Shown here one piece after another: positions 1-8,383 of a stretch of DNA of 36,456 nucleotides. The notes beneath the pieces were generated by a model. It was not told the DNA's origin. It saw nothing but the letters and a program-made list of their open reading frames with translations, and made no database searches. This DNA comes from an uncultured Clostridia bacterium. GTDB lineage: Bacteria; Bacillota; Clostridia; Oscillospirales; Ruminococcaceae. A program made the translations under genes and the position numbers. The stretch spans positions 1 to 36,456 of the forward strand of contig CANQZR010000006.1 in assembly GCA_947628405.1 (NCBI GenBank), read 5' to 3'. Numbering within the stretch: position 1 is the first letter of the stretch; each line of letters opens with the position of its first letter.

Positions 1-126
1 ATCCGGTACATAGGTGTGCAGGCTTGCTGCGGCACACGAAACGTTCCGCTTAATGCTGCTCGGTTCCCCGCCTGACATGGTTCACGGTGTTTTGTTGCAC
101 AGGGCCCGCACACCCATATACCGGAT
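1..126 (-). ncRNA. ffs: SRP RNA, small bacterial type (4.5S)
   Basis: This is the RNA of the signal recognition particle, which binds Ffh and delivers nascent membrane and secreted proteins to the membrane. Read on the minus strand, the two ends pair almost completely (ATCCGGTATATGGGTGTGCG near 125-105 with the complement at 1-22, allowing G-U pairs). Inside are the conserved Ffh-binding features: ACCATGTCAGG, a GGAA-type apical loop and the AGCAGC side of the symmetric loop. The promoter lies about 20 bases before the stem, so there is no room for an Alu domain and this is the short form. The 3' end falls at or just outside the window edge. Confidence 0.93.
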
Positions 127-144
127 AAATCCGTAAGTATTTAC

Positions 145-173
145 ATTATAGCACAGTCGGGTGCAATTTGCAA
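145..173 (-). promoter_or_regulatory. Sigma-A promoter of the SRP RNA gene
   Basis: On the minus strand a TTGCAA -35 box (168-173) and a perfect TATAAT -10 box (145-150) are separated by 17 bases. Transcription would start near 138, about a dozen bases before the closing stem of the SRP RNA. Confidence 0.85.
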
Positions 174-269
174 GTGTTTTTTTGAATTTTCATACAAATT
201 GTTCAAATAAATACATTCTGCGGCCGATATCGTCATTATCGGAAATAAGCGTTTTTCCAGAATTTAGGC

Positions 270-298
270 TTGAAAAATGTAAAAAAAAGATATATAAT
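270..298 (+). promoter_or_regulatory. Sigma-A promoter of the IbrA/IbrB-like operon
   Basis: TTGAAA (270-275) and TATAAT (293-298) are separated by 17 bases. The predicted start near 305 gives a short leader before the ATG at 341. An AGGAG at 321-325 is the only clear Shine-Dalgarno site; its 15-base spacing to the ATG is longer than usual. The promoter is divergent from the SRP RNA promoter. Confidence 0.8.
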
Positions 299-340
299 CT
301 TATATAGACACAATAAACAGAGGAGATAAGATATAACATC

Positions 341-1663
341 ATGGAAAAACGTGAACTTTGCATAAACGTTTATGAAGCGCTTCAGAACAGGCTTGAATTT
401 GTGTTTCAGGAATTTGAAAACATCTATGTTTCTTTCAGCGGCGGAAAGGACAGCGGACTTCTGCTCAATCTTGTGCTGGATTATATGCGCAGAAACGGCA
501 TATCCAGAAAAATAGGACTGTTCCACCTTGATTTTGAAGCCCAGTACAGCTTTACAACAGAATATGTATCAGAAACTTTTGAATCCTGTCTTGACCTTGC
601 CGAACCATACTGGGTATGTCTCCCTATGGCTGTAAGAACGGCTCTGAGCAGCTATGAAATGTACTGGTATCCCTGGGACGATAAGAAAAAAGATATATGG
701 ATAAGAAATATTCCGGATAAACCATATGTGGTGGATCTTAAAAATAATATTTTTGACTTTTACAGATACAAAATGCACAATGAAAATCTTTCAAGGGGCT
801 TTGGAAAATGGTTCATGAACGTCCATGGAGGCGGAAAGACTATCTGTCTTCTCGGAACGAGAGCTGCCGAGTCTCTTAAACGGTACAATGCCATAGTAAA
901 TAAAAAATACGGCTACTGCGGAACGTGCTGGATATCGTCAATGTACAGGAACGTATGGTGCGGTACTCCGCTTTATGACTGGTCGGTAAGCGATGTATGG
1001 GTAGCAAATTACAGATTTGGCTATAAATACAATAAATTGTACGATATGTATTATAAAGCGGGACTTTCCCCTGACCGTATGCGCGTTGCTTCTCCGTTCA
1101 ATGATTATGCAAAGGACAGTCTTCATCTTTACCGTGTGCTTGAGCCGCAGGTATGGGCAAAGCTGCTGGGAAGAGTTCAGGGAGCAAATTTCATGGCTAT
1201 ATACGGCAGAAGTTCCGCTTTGGCTTACAGGAGCGTAAAACTTCCGAATGGTCATACATGGAGATCATATACCGAATTTCTGCTAAGCACGCTTCCTGCT
1301 AAATTAAGGAACAACTACATAAAAAAATTCAAAACATCAATAGCTTTCTGGCACGAAACAGGCGGAGGTCTTTCGGAAGAATCCATAAACGAACTTATAG
1401 AGCACGGCTACAATATACGGCTCAACGGTATATCCAACTACACTCTGGATAAAAAATCAAGGGTGATATTCGTAGGGAATATCCCGGACGATACAGATGA
1501 CATAGTTACAACAAAGGATATACCAAGCTGGAAAAGAATGTGTACCTGTATTCTCAAAAACGATCACAACTGCAAAACAATGGGCTTCGGAGAGCCAAAA
1601 TTACAGCGTGAAAAGATAGAAAGCATCAGGAAAAAATACGAAAGTCTGGAGGTGTTGGAATGA
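341..1663 (+). CDS. PAPS reductase-like PP-loop protein, IbrA/DUF3440-like
   Basis: This 440-residue soluble protein belongs to the adenine-nucleotide alpha-hydrolase (PP-loop) superfamily. The PP-loop SGGKDSG is at residues 33-39, the GTRAAES motif typical of phosphoadenosine-phosphosulfate reductases is at 172-178, and DWSVSDVW follows at 213-220. Cysteines cluster at 193, 196 and 207 and again at 401, 403 and 411, so a metal or Fe-S site is possible. It is much longer than an assimilatory PAPS reductase and has no sulfate-assimilation neighbours. Length, motifs and the overlapping ParB-like partner match the IbrA/IbrB pair known from pathogenic E. coli, where they affect expression of immunoglobulin-binding proteins; the biochemistry there is unresolved. 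By family analogy it may adenylate or sulfur-modify a substrate; this is inference. The stop overlaps the next start (ATGA), so the two are translationally coupled. Confidence 0.85.
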   Translation: MEKRELCINVYEALQNRLEFVFQEFENIYVSFSGGKDSGLLLNLVLDYMRRNGISRKIGLFHLDFEAQYSFTTEYVSETFESCLDLAEPYWVCLPMAVRTALSSYEMYWYPWDDKKKDIWIRNIPDKPYVVDLKNNIFDFYRYKMHNENLSRGFGKWFMNVHGGGKTICLLGTRAAESLKRYNAIVNKKYGYCGTCWISSMYRNVWCGTPLYDWSVSDVWVANYRFGYKYNKLYDMYYKAGLSPDRMRVASPFNDYAKDSLHLYRVLEPQVWAKLLGRVQGANFMAIYGRSSALAYRSVKLPNGHTWRSYTEFLLSTLPAKLRNNYIKKFKTSIAFWHETGGGLSEESINELIEHGYNIRLNGISNYTLDKKSRVIFVGNIPDDTDDIVTTKDIPSWKRMCTCILKNDHNCKTMGFGEPKLQREKIESIRKKYESLEVLE

Positions 1664-2235
1664 AATTCACAAGCCCGGTCTATAACGTGATAGCCGTTCC
1701 GTTTGAAAAAGTCATACCTAATACATATAATCCAAACAAGGTAGCTCCTCCCGAATTTAAGCTGCTTTACAAAAGTATTAAAGAGGACGGCTATACAATG
1801 CCTATCGTCTGTTACCATTCGGAAAAGGACGACACTTATATCATAGTTGACGGATTCCACAGATACAGGGTAATGAAGGAATATCATGATATTTACGAAC
1901 GGGAAAACGGTATGCTTCCTGTTTCGGTAATAAATAAACCTATTGAGAACCGCATGGCAAGCACTGTCCGTCACAACAGGGCAAGAGGGAATCATGACGT
2001 TGACCTTATGGGAAATATAGTAAAAGAGCTTCATGAACTGGGACGTTCAGATGTATGGATATCAAAACATCTCGGAATGGATAAGGACGAAGTGCTGCGT
2101 CTTAAACAGATCACCGGGCTTGCAGCTCTGTTCAAGGACATCGACTTTGGCAAGGCATGGGTTCCGGAAGACAGTAAAAATACAAACGATACAGATGAAA
2201 ATACAGAGCATGAAAAAGAACTTTCAAAGCTGTGA
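1660..2235 (+). CDS. ParB/sulfiredoxin-fold protein, IbrB-like
   Basis: This 191-residue protein has a ParB N-terminal (Srx-type) fold. NTYNPNKV at 21-28 starts the domain, the signature DGFHRYR lies at 64-70, and the arginine/asparagine-rich RHNRARGNH at 104-112 is the second ParB-type nucleotide-binding box. A helix-turn-helix-like stretch (SDVWISKHLGMDKDEVLRLKQ) follows at about 130-150, then an acidic, asparagine-rich tail. Chromosome-segregation ParB proteins are longer and sit beside parA near the origin; neither applies here. It overlaps the PP-loop gene by 4 bases with GGAGG just upstream, as in IbrA/IbrB operons. It probably works with the PP-loop protein, binding nucleotide and possibly DNA; the substrate is unknown. 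No terminator is visible after it. Confidence 0.83.
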   Translation: MKFTSPVYNVIAVPFEKVIPNTYNPNKVAPPEFKLLYKSIKEDGYTMPIVCYHSEKDDTYIIVDGFHRYRVMKEYHDIYERENGMLPVSVINKPIENRMASTVRHNRARGNHDVDLMGNIVKELHELGRSDVWISKHLGMDKDEVLRLKQITGLAALFKDIDFGKAWVPEDSKNTNDTDENTEHEKELSKL

Positions 2236-2276
2236 CAGTACATACATTTATTTTTAACGATTTAATATAAATCCTC

Positions 2277-2305
2277 TTGCATTTATCATGCGCATGAGGT
2301 ATAAT
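2277..2305 (+). promoter_or_regulatory. Sigma-A promoter of the esterase-metF-metH operon
   Basis: TTGCAT (2277-2282) and a perfect TATAAT (2300-2305) are separated by 17 bases. The leader to the ATG at 2340 is only about 30 bases, with GGAGG at 2328-2332. That is too short for a cobalamin, SAM or T-box element, so the methionine genes are not under a leader riboswitch from this promoter. Confidence 0.82.
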
Positions 2306-2339
2306 TATCTTTAAGTATTATTAAAACGGAGGTCTTGTT

Positions 2340-3863
2340 ATGGCTTGTTTCAATCTGGCGGCAATTTTTACGGATCATATGGTCTTGCAAAGAAATAAGA
2401 ATATAAATATATGGGGCTGTGCTTACAACGGAACAACGGTAACTGCCGAACTTTGCGGAAATAAAATGTCAGCGTCCGCTGAAAACGGAAAATGGTCTCT
2501 TGTTCTTCCGCCAATGGAAGCAGGCGGTCCTTATGAACTTAAAGTCTCCGATAACAGCGGCGCGGAAATAGTTTTCCATGACGTTATGATAGGAGAAGTA
2601 TGGCTGGCAGGCGGTCAGTCAAATATGGAGCTTGAACTCCAGAGCGCGCTTAACGGCAAGGAAGTGCTTGCAAATATCAAAGATGTCAACGTCCGCTATT
2701 ACTACACACAAAAAATAGCTTACATAGACGATTATTTCAATTTTTCCGAGCGCAACGGCTGCTGGAGCATAGCTTCACCTCAGACTGCGGCAAATTATTC
2801 CGCCGTAGGATACTATTTTGCCAGAAAACTTTCCGCCGAGCTGGGAGTTACCGTGGGAGTAGTCGGCTGCAACTGGGGAGGAACTTCCGCTTCCGCATGG
2901 ATAAGCCGCGGTCTGCTTGAAAAAGACATTGACACAAAAACATATGTTGACGAATACGACAAGGCAATGGAAGGCAAAACTTTTGAACAGTACCTTGCCG
3001 AACTGAAAGAATATGAAGACTGGTACAATGACTGGCAGCCGAAGATAGACGAGTTCTATGCCAAGAACCCGGACGGCAGCTGGGACGACGCACTGGCATT
3101 TGCAGGACCTACTCACTGGCCCGAGCCTCTCGGTCCTAAGTCTCCGTTCCGCGCAGGAGGACTTTATGAAACTATGCTGAGCAGAGTGTGTCCATACACA
3201 TTGGCTGGATTTCTTTACTATCAGGGTGAAAGCGACGACCACAAGCCGGATATGTATTATAAACTGTTCAAACTCCTTATCGAACAGTGGAGAAGCGATT
3301 GGGGCGATGATTCCCTGCCGTTCCTTATGGTACAGCTGCCTATGTTCATGAACAAAGGCGACCCGGACTACAAACACTGGTGCAAGATCCGCGAGGCTCA
3401 GATGAGAGTTCATCAGACAACGCAAAATACAGGTATTGCGGTAATTCTCGACAGAGGCGAATACGGAAATATCCACCCCGTTGATAAAGAGCCCGTCGGC
3501 GAAAGACTTGCTTTGCAGGCACTTTATCATGTTTACGGAAAAATTTCCGCTGATGAAGCTTACGGTGCGATATACAAGTCATTTGTTTATCAGGACGGCG
3601 GTATGCTCCTTAATTTTGAACATTCAAAAGACGGTTTTGAAATAAAGGGAGATAAGATCATCGGATTTGAAATTGCCGGAAAAGATAAGAAGTATTTCCC
3701 TGCAAATGCCGATATCTGCGGCGATAAGATATTCATTTCCGCCGCAGAAGTCACTGCGCCCGTTTATGCAAGATACAACTGGACAAATTATGGTGAAGTC
3801 ACCGTATTTTCTAAAAACGGTATTCCCCTTGCCCCGTTCAGGACAAGCAGGAACGATCAGTAA
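2340..3863 (+). CDS. Sialate O-acetylesterase-like SGNH carbohydrate esterase
   Basis: This 507-residue protein has the SASA-family architecture. An N-terminal beta-sandwich is followed by the catalytic domain with the nucleophile in GGQSNM (Ser94), the oxyanion block NWGGTSASAW at 178-187, YYQGESDD at 293-300, and DRGEYGNIHP at 371-380 carrying the catalytic histidine (His379) with an acidic partner. The family removes acetyl groups from sialic acids or from acetylated xylan and other hemicellulose side chains. No signal peptide is visible, so it acts in the cytoplasm, presumably on imported oligosaccharides. It heads an operon otherwise devoted to methyl-group metabolism, with only 21 bases before metF, which is an odd pairing. 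The natural substrate cannot be told from the sequence. Confidence 0.9.
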   Translation: MACFNLAAIFTDHMVLQRNKNINIWGCAYNGTTVTAELCGNKMSASAENGKWSLVLPPMEAGGPYELKVSDNSGAEIVFHDVMIGEVWLAGGQSNMELELQSALNGKEVLANIKDVNVRYYYTQKIAYIDDYFNFSERNGCWSIASPQTAANYSAVGYYFARKLSAELGVTVGVVGCNWGGTSASAWISRGLLEKDIDTKTYVDEYDKAMEGKTFEQYLAELKEYEDWYNDWQPKIDEFYAKNPDGSWDDALAFAGPTHWPEPLGPKSPFRAGGLYETMLSRVCPYTLAGFLYYQGESDDHKPDMYYKLFKLLIEQWRSDWGDDSLPFLMVQLPMFMNKGDPDYKHWCKIREAQMRVHQTTQNTGIAVILDRGEYGNIHPVDKEPVGERLALQALYHVYGKISADEAYGAIYKSFVYQDGGMLLNFEHSKDGFEIKGDKIIGFEIAGKDKKYFPANADICGDKIFISAAEVTAPVYARYNWTNYGEVTVFSKNGIPLAPFRTSRNDQ

Positions 3864-3884
3864 ATCACGAAAGGAATTTATCCT

Positions 3885-4757
3885 ATGAAAATTTCCGAGC
3901 TTTTCGGCAAAGGAAAAACCGTGTTTTCCTTTGAAGTTTTCCCACCGAAGAAAACAAGCCCTATTGAAACTATATATTCTGCCCTCAGTGAGCTTAAAGA
4001 CCTTTCCCCGGATTTTATAAGCGTGACCTGCGGCGCAGGAGGAAGCACAGGTCACAGTGCGGCTGAAAGCAACACTGTAAAGATAGCTTCTTATATCCAG
4101 AATGACCTTGGAATAACTTCCTGCGCGCATCTTACCTGCGTTTACTATACAAAGCAGGACATTTGCGAGCATCTTGAACAATTCCGCAAATGCAGAGTTG
4201 AAAATATCCTTGCACTTCGCGGAGATATAAATCCGGACGTTCCGAGACTGCACGACTTTGAATATGCAAGCGATCTTACAAGATTTATCATGGAAAACGG
4301 CAATTTTGACGTTGCCGCTGCTTGTTATCCTGAAGGACATATAGAAGCGGACAGTCTTGCAAAAGACATAAATCATCTTAAAATGAAAATAGAAGCCGGC
4401 GCGGAGCATTGCATTTCGCAGCTTTTCTTTGACAACGGCGTATTCCATAAATTCCGCGAATTGTTGGAGATCGCCGGTATAAACGTTCCCGTCGAAGCCG
4501 GGATAATGCCGGTAACAAACAAAAAGCAGATAGAACGCATGGTTTCCATGTGCGGAGCAAGTCTCCCTTCAAAATTTACGAAGATGATGCAGAGATATGA
4601 AAATAATCCCGAAGCTCTCCGCGACGCCGGCATAGCATATGCTGTAGATCAGATAGTGGATCTTATCTCCAACGGCGTGGACGGCATACATCTGTACACA
4701 ATGAACAATCCGTATGTTGCGCGGAAAATAAGCGAAAGCATAAAAACGCTTCTGTAA
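3885..4757 (+). CDS. metF: 5,10-methylenetetrahydrofolate reductase
   Basis: This flavoprotein reduces 5,10-methylene-THF to 5-methyl-THF, the methyl donor for methionine synthase. The 290-residue length fits bacterial MetF. The start of the TIM barrel has the conserved SFEVFPPK with its catalytic glutamate (Glu17). SVTCGAGGS near 45-53, LALRGD near 112-117 and the ACYPEGH block near 145-151 are family motifs for folate and FAD binding. An AAAGGA lies 11 bases before the ATG. It sits between the esterase and the metH genes on the same strand, so the operon supplies methyl-THF and its consumer together. Confidence 0.95.
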   Translation: MKISELFGKGKTVFSFEVFPPKKTSPIETIYSALSELKDLSPDFISVTCGAGGSTGHSAAESNTVKIASYIQNDLGITSCAHLTCVYYTKQDICEHLEQFRKCRVENILALRGDINPDVPRLHDFEYASDLTRFIMENGNFDVAAACYPEGHIEADSLAKDINHLKMKIEAGAEHCISQLFFDNGVFHKFRELLEIAGINVPVEAGIMPVTNKKQIERMVSMCGASLPSKFTKMMQRYENNPEALRDAGIAYAVDQIVDLISNGVDGIHLYTMNNPYVARKISESIKTLL

Positions 4758-4771
4758 AGGTCGTGAACGGC

Positions 4772-5263
4772 TTGAACATTATAATACGGTCTTACGAAGA
4801 AAAGGATATACCTCAATTGATACGGATATGGAACACAGTCGTTGAAGAAGGCATTGCCTTTCCGCAGGAAGAACTTCTTGATGAAACATCGGGAAAAGAA
4901 TTTTTTGCTTCACAGACTTACTGTGGAGCTGCGGAAGATACCGACAGCGGAGAGATCTTAGGTATGTACATTCTTCACCCCAACAATGTGGGACGGTGTG
5001 GTCATATATGCAATGCAAGCTATGCGGTGCGTTTGGACAAAAGAGGTCTGCATATAGGAGAAAAACTTGTGAACGACTGTCTTGAAAAAGGAAAGGAAAA
5101 AGGTTTCGGAGTTTTACAGTTCAATGCGGTCGTTGCATCAAATACCCATGCAAGACATCTTTATGAACGGCTTGGCTTTATACAGCTGGGAACAATTCCA
5201 AAAGGATTCCGCATGAAAGACGGCAGTTATGAGGACATCTGTCCATACTATCACGAACTTTAA
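4772..5263 (+). CDS. GNAT-family N-acetyltransferase
   Basis: This protein of about 163 residues has a GNAT fold. It opens with the strand NIIIRSYEEKDIPQLIRIWN and carries the acetyl-CoA loop in LDKRGLHIGEKLV, followed by ARHLYERLGFIQLGTI near the C-terminus, typical of phosphinothricin/L-amino-acid acetyltransferase-like members. The substrate is unknown. Start choice: a GTG at 4763 would be only 2 bases from the AAAGG at 4756-4760, so TTG at 4772, 11 bases away, is preferred; the homologous region starts there too. It lies 14 bases after metF and 9 bases before the next gene, so it is part of the operon without an obvious role in methionine synthesis. Confidence 0.8.
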   Translation: MNIIIRSYEEKDIPQLIRIWNTVVEEGIAFPQEELLDETSGKEFFASQTYCGAAEDTDSGEILGMYILHPNNVGRCGHICNASYAVRLDKRGLHIGEKLVNDCLEKGKEKGFGVLQFNAVVASNTHARHLYERLGFIQLGTIPKGFRMKDGSYEDICPYYHEL

Positions 5264-5272
5264 GGATATTAT

Positions 5273-5947
5273 ATGATAAATTTAAAAAAGATCGACCGTG
5301 AAGAAGCATTCCGTTATATGGGAATAAAAGGTGAACCTCCTCAGGCAGTAATTTCAGAGGCAGAATACTGTGAAAAACTTTTGCTTGAATGTATCTCTCC
5401 GAAATTTCATTGGATCACCGCCGGGATATCAGATCATTCCGAAAACGGAATATTTCTTTCGGGACACAAATTAATTTTAAAGGGCAATGATATTGCCGGG
5501 CATCTTAAAGGCTGCTCCGGCGTTATTCTTTTATGTGCAACGCTTGGCGCAGGAGCAGACAAGCTGATAAGAAAATTCCAGTCTGAGGATATGGCAAAGG
5601 CTCTGATAGCAGACAGTCTTGCTTCTGCCGCCGCAGAGCAGGTATGCGATATTGCCGAAGATGAAATACGCAGGCGTTTTCCCGATAAATTTCTGACATG
5701 GAGATTTTCCCCGGGATACGGAGACTTTCCTCTTGAATGTCAGAAAGATATGCTTGCCGCGCTTGACGCTTCGAGACGTGCAGGAATTTTCCTGACGGAC
5801 GGAGGACTTCTTACACCTACAAAATCCGTGACCGCCGTTATAGGAGTTTCCGAAGAGCCCGTAAACAGATCACGGAAAGGCTGCAGCGGCTGCAATATCC
5901 GGGATAAATGCAATTTCAGGAAAACAGGAGGACACTGTAATGACTAA
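5273..5947 (+). CDS. Stand-alone methionine synthase activation protein
   Basis: This 224-residue protein corresponds to the AdoMet-binding reactivation domain that in E. coli is fused to the end of MetH. The RFSPGYGDFPLECQKDM segment near 145-161 and the following TPTKSVTAVIG block are the signature of that domain. It uses S-adenosylmethionine and an electron donor to re-methylate oxidised cob(II)alamin. The C-terminus carries a cysteine-rich tail (CSGCNIRDKC and a last Cys in GGHC), four cysteines that could bind a metal or Fe-S cluster. It overlaps metH by 8 bases, which supports an obligate partnership with the shortened MetH encoded next. Confidence 0.9.
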   Translation: MINLKKIDREEAFRYMGIKGEPPQAVISEAEYCEKLLLECISPKFHWITAGISDHSENGIFLSGHKLILKGNDIAGHLKGCSGVILLCATLGAGADKLIRKFQSEDMAKALIADSLASAAAEQVCDIAEDEIRRRFPDKFLTWRFSPGYGDFPLECQKDMLAALDASRRAGIFLTDGGLLTPTKSVTAVIGVSEEPVNRSRKGCSGCNIRDKCNFRKTGGHCND

Positions 5948-8336
5948 AAAAGAAAAATTCCGCCGTCTTTTATCGGAAAACGAATTTGTTTTCCTTGACG
6001 GAGGAATGGGAACTATGCTTCAGGCAAAAGGTCTTAAAACAGGCGAACTTCCCGAGCTGCTGAACATCACTTCTCCGGATATGATAGAAGAAATACACAG
6101 CGAATATATTTCAGCCGGATCAATGATAGTTTATTCAAATACATTCGGCTGCAATCGTTTCAAACTGAACGGAACAGGTCACAGTGTCGGTGAGATAATT
6201 TCCGCAGCTTTGAAAATTACAAAAAGATCATGCGGAAATAAAGCGCTTGCCGCTCTTGATATAGGTCCTACTGGTAAACTTCTTGAACCTGCGGGAGACC
6301 TGTCCTTTGAAGAAGCATACGACGTTTTTAAAGAACAGGTCCTTGCGGCAAGCGACGCGGATATTGCCGTTATCGAAACAATGAGCGATCTTTACGAGTT
6401 GAAAGCTGCTCTGCTTGCAGTAAAGGAAAACAGCGATCTTCCCGTTATATGCACAATGACATTCGAGGAAAATATGCGGACATTTACCGGCTGCTCGGTA
6501 TCTTCAATGGCTGTTACTCTTGAAGGTCTGGGAGCGGACGCTATAGGTGTGAACTGTTCTCTTGGTCCTAAAGAGCTTGAACCTGTTATATCCGAGCTTT
6601 CAGAATGGACCGATCTTCCCATTGTTATCAAACCTAACGCAGGACTTCCCGACCCTGTTACAAACAAATACGGTCTTGGAGCGGAAGATTTTGCCGAAAG
6701 CATGATCCCACTTGTAAAATACGGGATAAAAATAATCGGCGGCTGCTGCGGAACTACTCCGGAATTTATAAGTAAAACCATAAAAAAATTTTCCGGAATG
6801 AAATACATTCCGCAGAAAAGATCTGCGCAGGCGGCAGTATGTACTCCGGTAAAAACCGTAGTTATAGATCAGCCAAGAATTATCGGTGAAAGAATAAACC
6901 CTACCGGGAAAAAACTTTTCAAGGAAGCGCTGCGGAACAACGACACCGACTATATCATAAAACAGGCTATGGAACAGATCAGCGCAGGCGCGGATATTCT
7001 GGACGTAAATGTGGGTCTTCCCGAAATAGACGAAAAGGAAATGATGGTCCGCGTTGTAAAGGCTCTGCAAAGCGTTACCGATCTGCCTTTGCAGCTTGAT
7101 TCCACGCGTCCGGACGTTCTTGAAGCAGCTTTGAAAATTTACAACGGCAAACCTATTGTAAATTCGGTAAACGGTGAAGAAAATTCTCTTAACACCATAC
7201 TTCCGCTTGTAAAAAAATACGGTGCGGCAGTTGTGGGACTCACTCTTGACGAAAACGGCATACCAAAGACCGCAGAAGGACGTTTTGCAATTGCGGAAAA
7301 AATACTTGACCGTGCTTTGAAACTTGGCATACCGCGCAGCGATGTTTTTATAGACTGCCTTACTCTGACGGCTTCTGCTGAACAGGAAGCTGTAATGGAA
7401 ACCATAAAAGCGCTGCACAGAGTCAAGACCGAACTCGGACTTAAAACCGTTCTTGGCGTTTCAAATATTTCATTCGGACTTCCTAACCGTGAACTTGTGA
7501 ACAGCTGCTTCCTGCAAATGGCGCTTGCAAACGGTCTGGATCTGCCGATAATAAATCCTAACGCTGCGCTTATGACCGGCGCAGTCAGGGCATATAAACT
7601 TCTGACGAACATTGACAAAAATTCCGCAGAATTTATTGCGGCATATTCGGGAAGCAGCTTTACCGCCTCAATAAGCAGCTCCGCAGCGGCTGAAAAGCCC
7701 AAAAATGATATGCCTGCCGACGATCTTCCCTATGCCATTGAAAACGGTCTGAAAGCAGAAAGTGCAAAGCTGACCCGTAAACTTCTTGAAACAAAGGATA
7801 CAATGGAGATCGTAGACAATATGCTTATCCCTGCTCTTGACAAAGCCGGTGCAGAATTTGAAAAGGGAAAGCTATTCCTCCCTCAGCTTATAATGGCGGC
7901 AGGCGCGGCGCAGGCTTCCTTTGAAGTAATAAAAGAACACCTCAGCAGGACCGGCGCAGGCGGAGTCAGCAAAGGAAAGGTCGTACTTGCGACCGTAAAG
8001 GGAGATATCCATGACATAGGCAAAAACATTGTAAAAGTCCTGCTGGAAAATTACGGCTTTGAGGTAATTGACCTTGGCAAAGATGTTCCTCCGGAAAATA
8101 TTCTTGAAGCAGCAGTAAAGAACGACGTTCGCCTTGTAGGACTTTCCGCGCTGATGACAACGACGCTTGCATCAATGGAAGAGACCGTAAAGCTGCTTCA
8201 TCAAAATAATGTAAACTGCAAAATAGTTGTAGGAGGAGCCGTTCTTACTCCCGAATATGCCGAAAAGATAGGCGCAGATTTTTATGCCAAAGACGCAAAG
8301 GAAACCGTGGACATTGCAAAGCGGATATATTCATGA
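5940..8336 (+). CDS. metH: Cobalamin-dependent methionine synthase lacking the activation domain
   Basis: This enzyme transfers the methyl group of 5-methyl-THF to homocysteine through cobalamin. Its 798 residues hold three modules. The homocysteine-binding barrel (about 1-290) starts with FLDGGMGTML and has zinc ligands Cys206, Cys269 and Cys270. The pterin-binding barrel (about 310-565) opens with GERINPTG at 316-323. The cobalamin cap plus Rossmann domain (about 595-798) has DIHDIGKN at 689-696, His691 being the lower axial ligand. E. coli MetH is about 1,227 residues; the missing C-terminal domain is supplied by the preceding gene. A short Ala/Ser-rich linker lies at about 575-590. The gene ends in a strong hairpin terminator. 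Confidence 0.96.
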   Translation: MTKKEKFRRLLSENEFVFLDGGMGTMLQAKGLKTGELPELLNITSPDMIEEIHSEYISAGSMIVYSNTFGCNRFKLNGTGHSVGEIISAALKITKRSCGNKALAALDIGPTGKLLEPAGDLSFEEAYDVFKEQVLAASDADIAVIETMSDLYELKAALLAVKENSDLPVICTMTFEENMRTFTGCSVSSMAVTLEGLGADAIGVNCSLGPKELEPVISELSEWTDLPIVIKPNAGLPDPVTNKYGLGAEDFAESMIPLVKYGIKIIGGCCGTTPEFISKTIKKFSGMKYIPQKRSAQAAVCTPVKTVVIDQPRIIGERINPTGKKLFKEALRNNDTDYIIKQAMEQISAGADILDVNVGLPEIDEKEMMVRVVKALQSVTDLPLQLDSTRPDVLEAALKIYNGKPIVNSVNGEENSLNTILPLVKKYGAAVVGLTLDENGIPKTAEGRFAIAEKILDRALKLGIPRSDVFIDCLTLTASAEQEAVMETIKALHRVKTELGLKTVLGVSNISFGLPNRELVNSCFLQMALANGLDLPIINPNAALMTGAVRAYKLLTNIDKNSAEFIAAYSGSSFTASISSSAAAEKPKNDMPADDLPYAIENGLKAESAKLTRKLLETKDTMEIVDNMLIPALDKAGAEFEKGKLFLPQLIMAAGAAQASFEVIKEHLSRTGAGGVSKGKVVLATVKGDIHDIGKNIVKVLLENYGFEVIDLGKDVPPENILEAAVKNDVRLVGLSALMTTTLASMEETVKLLHQNNVNCKIVVGGAVLTPEYAEKIGADFYAKDAKETVDIAKRIYS

Positions 8337-8341
8337 TAAAC

Positions 8342-8371
8342 AAAAACCGTTCTTGAAAAAGAACGGTTTTT
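8342..8371. terminator. Bidirectional intrinsic terminator between convergent genes
   Basis: A 13-base perfect stem (8342-8354 with 8359-8371) closed by a GAAA loop is flanked by A5 on one side and T6 on the other. It works for metH on the plus strand and for the acidic-protein gene ending at 8384 on the minus strand. Confidence 0.9.
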
Positions 8372-8383
8372 TACTTTGAAAGA

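Noticed and set aside
341-1663. Assimilatory PAPS reductase (cysH)
   Set aside because: The protein is too long, is paired with a ParB-fold gene, and no sulfate-assimilation genes are nearby.
1660-2235. Chromosome-partitioning ParB
   Set aside because: There is no parA, the protein is short, and the neighbour is a PP-loop gene, which fits IbrB-like proteins better.
2236-2339. Possible cobalamin or SAM riboswitch before the methionine operon
   Set aside because: The leader after the promoter is about 30 bases and lacks any conserved aptamer sequence.
3624-4448. A 274-codon open frame on the minus strand across the esterase and metF
   Set aside because: It spans two clear plus-strand genes and its translation has no recognisable motif.
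6600-7418. A 272-codon open frame opposite metH
   Set aside because: Antisense shadow of conserved metH barrels; composition is unlike a real protein.
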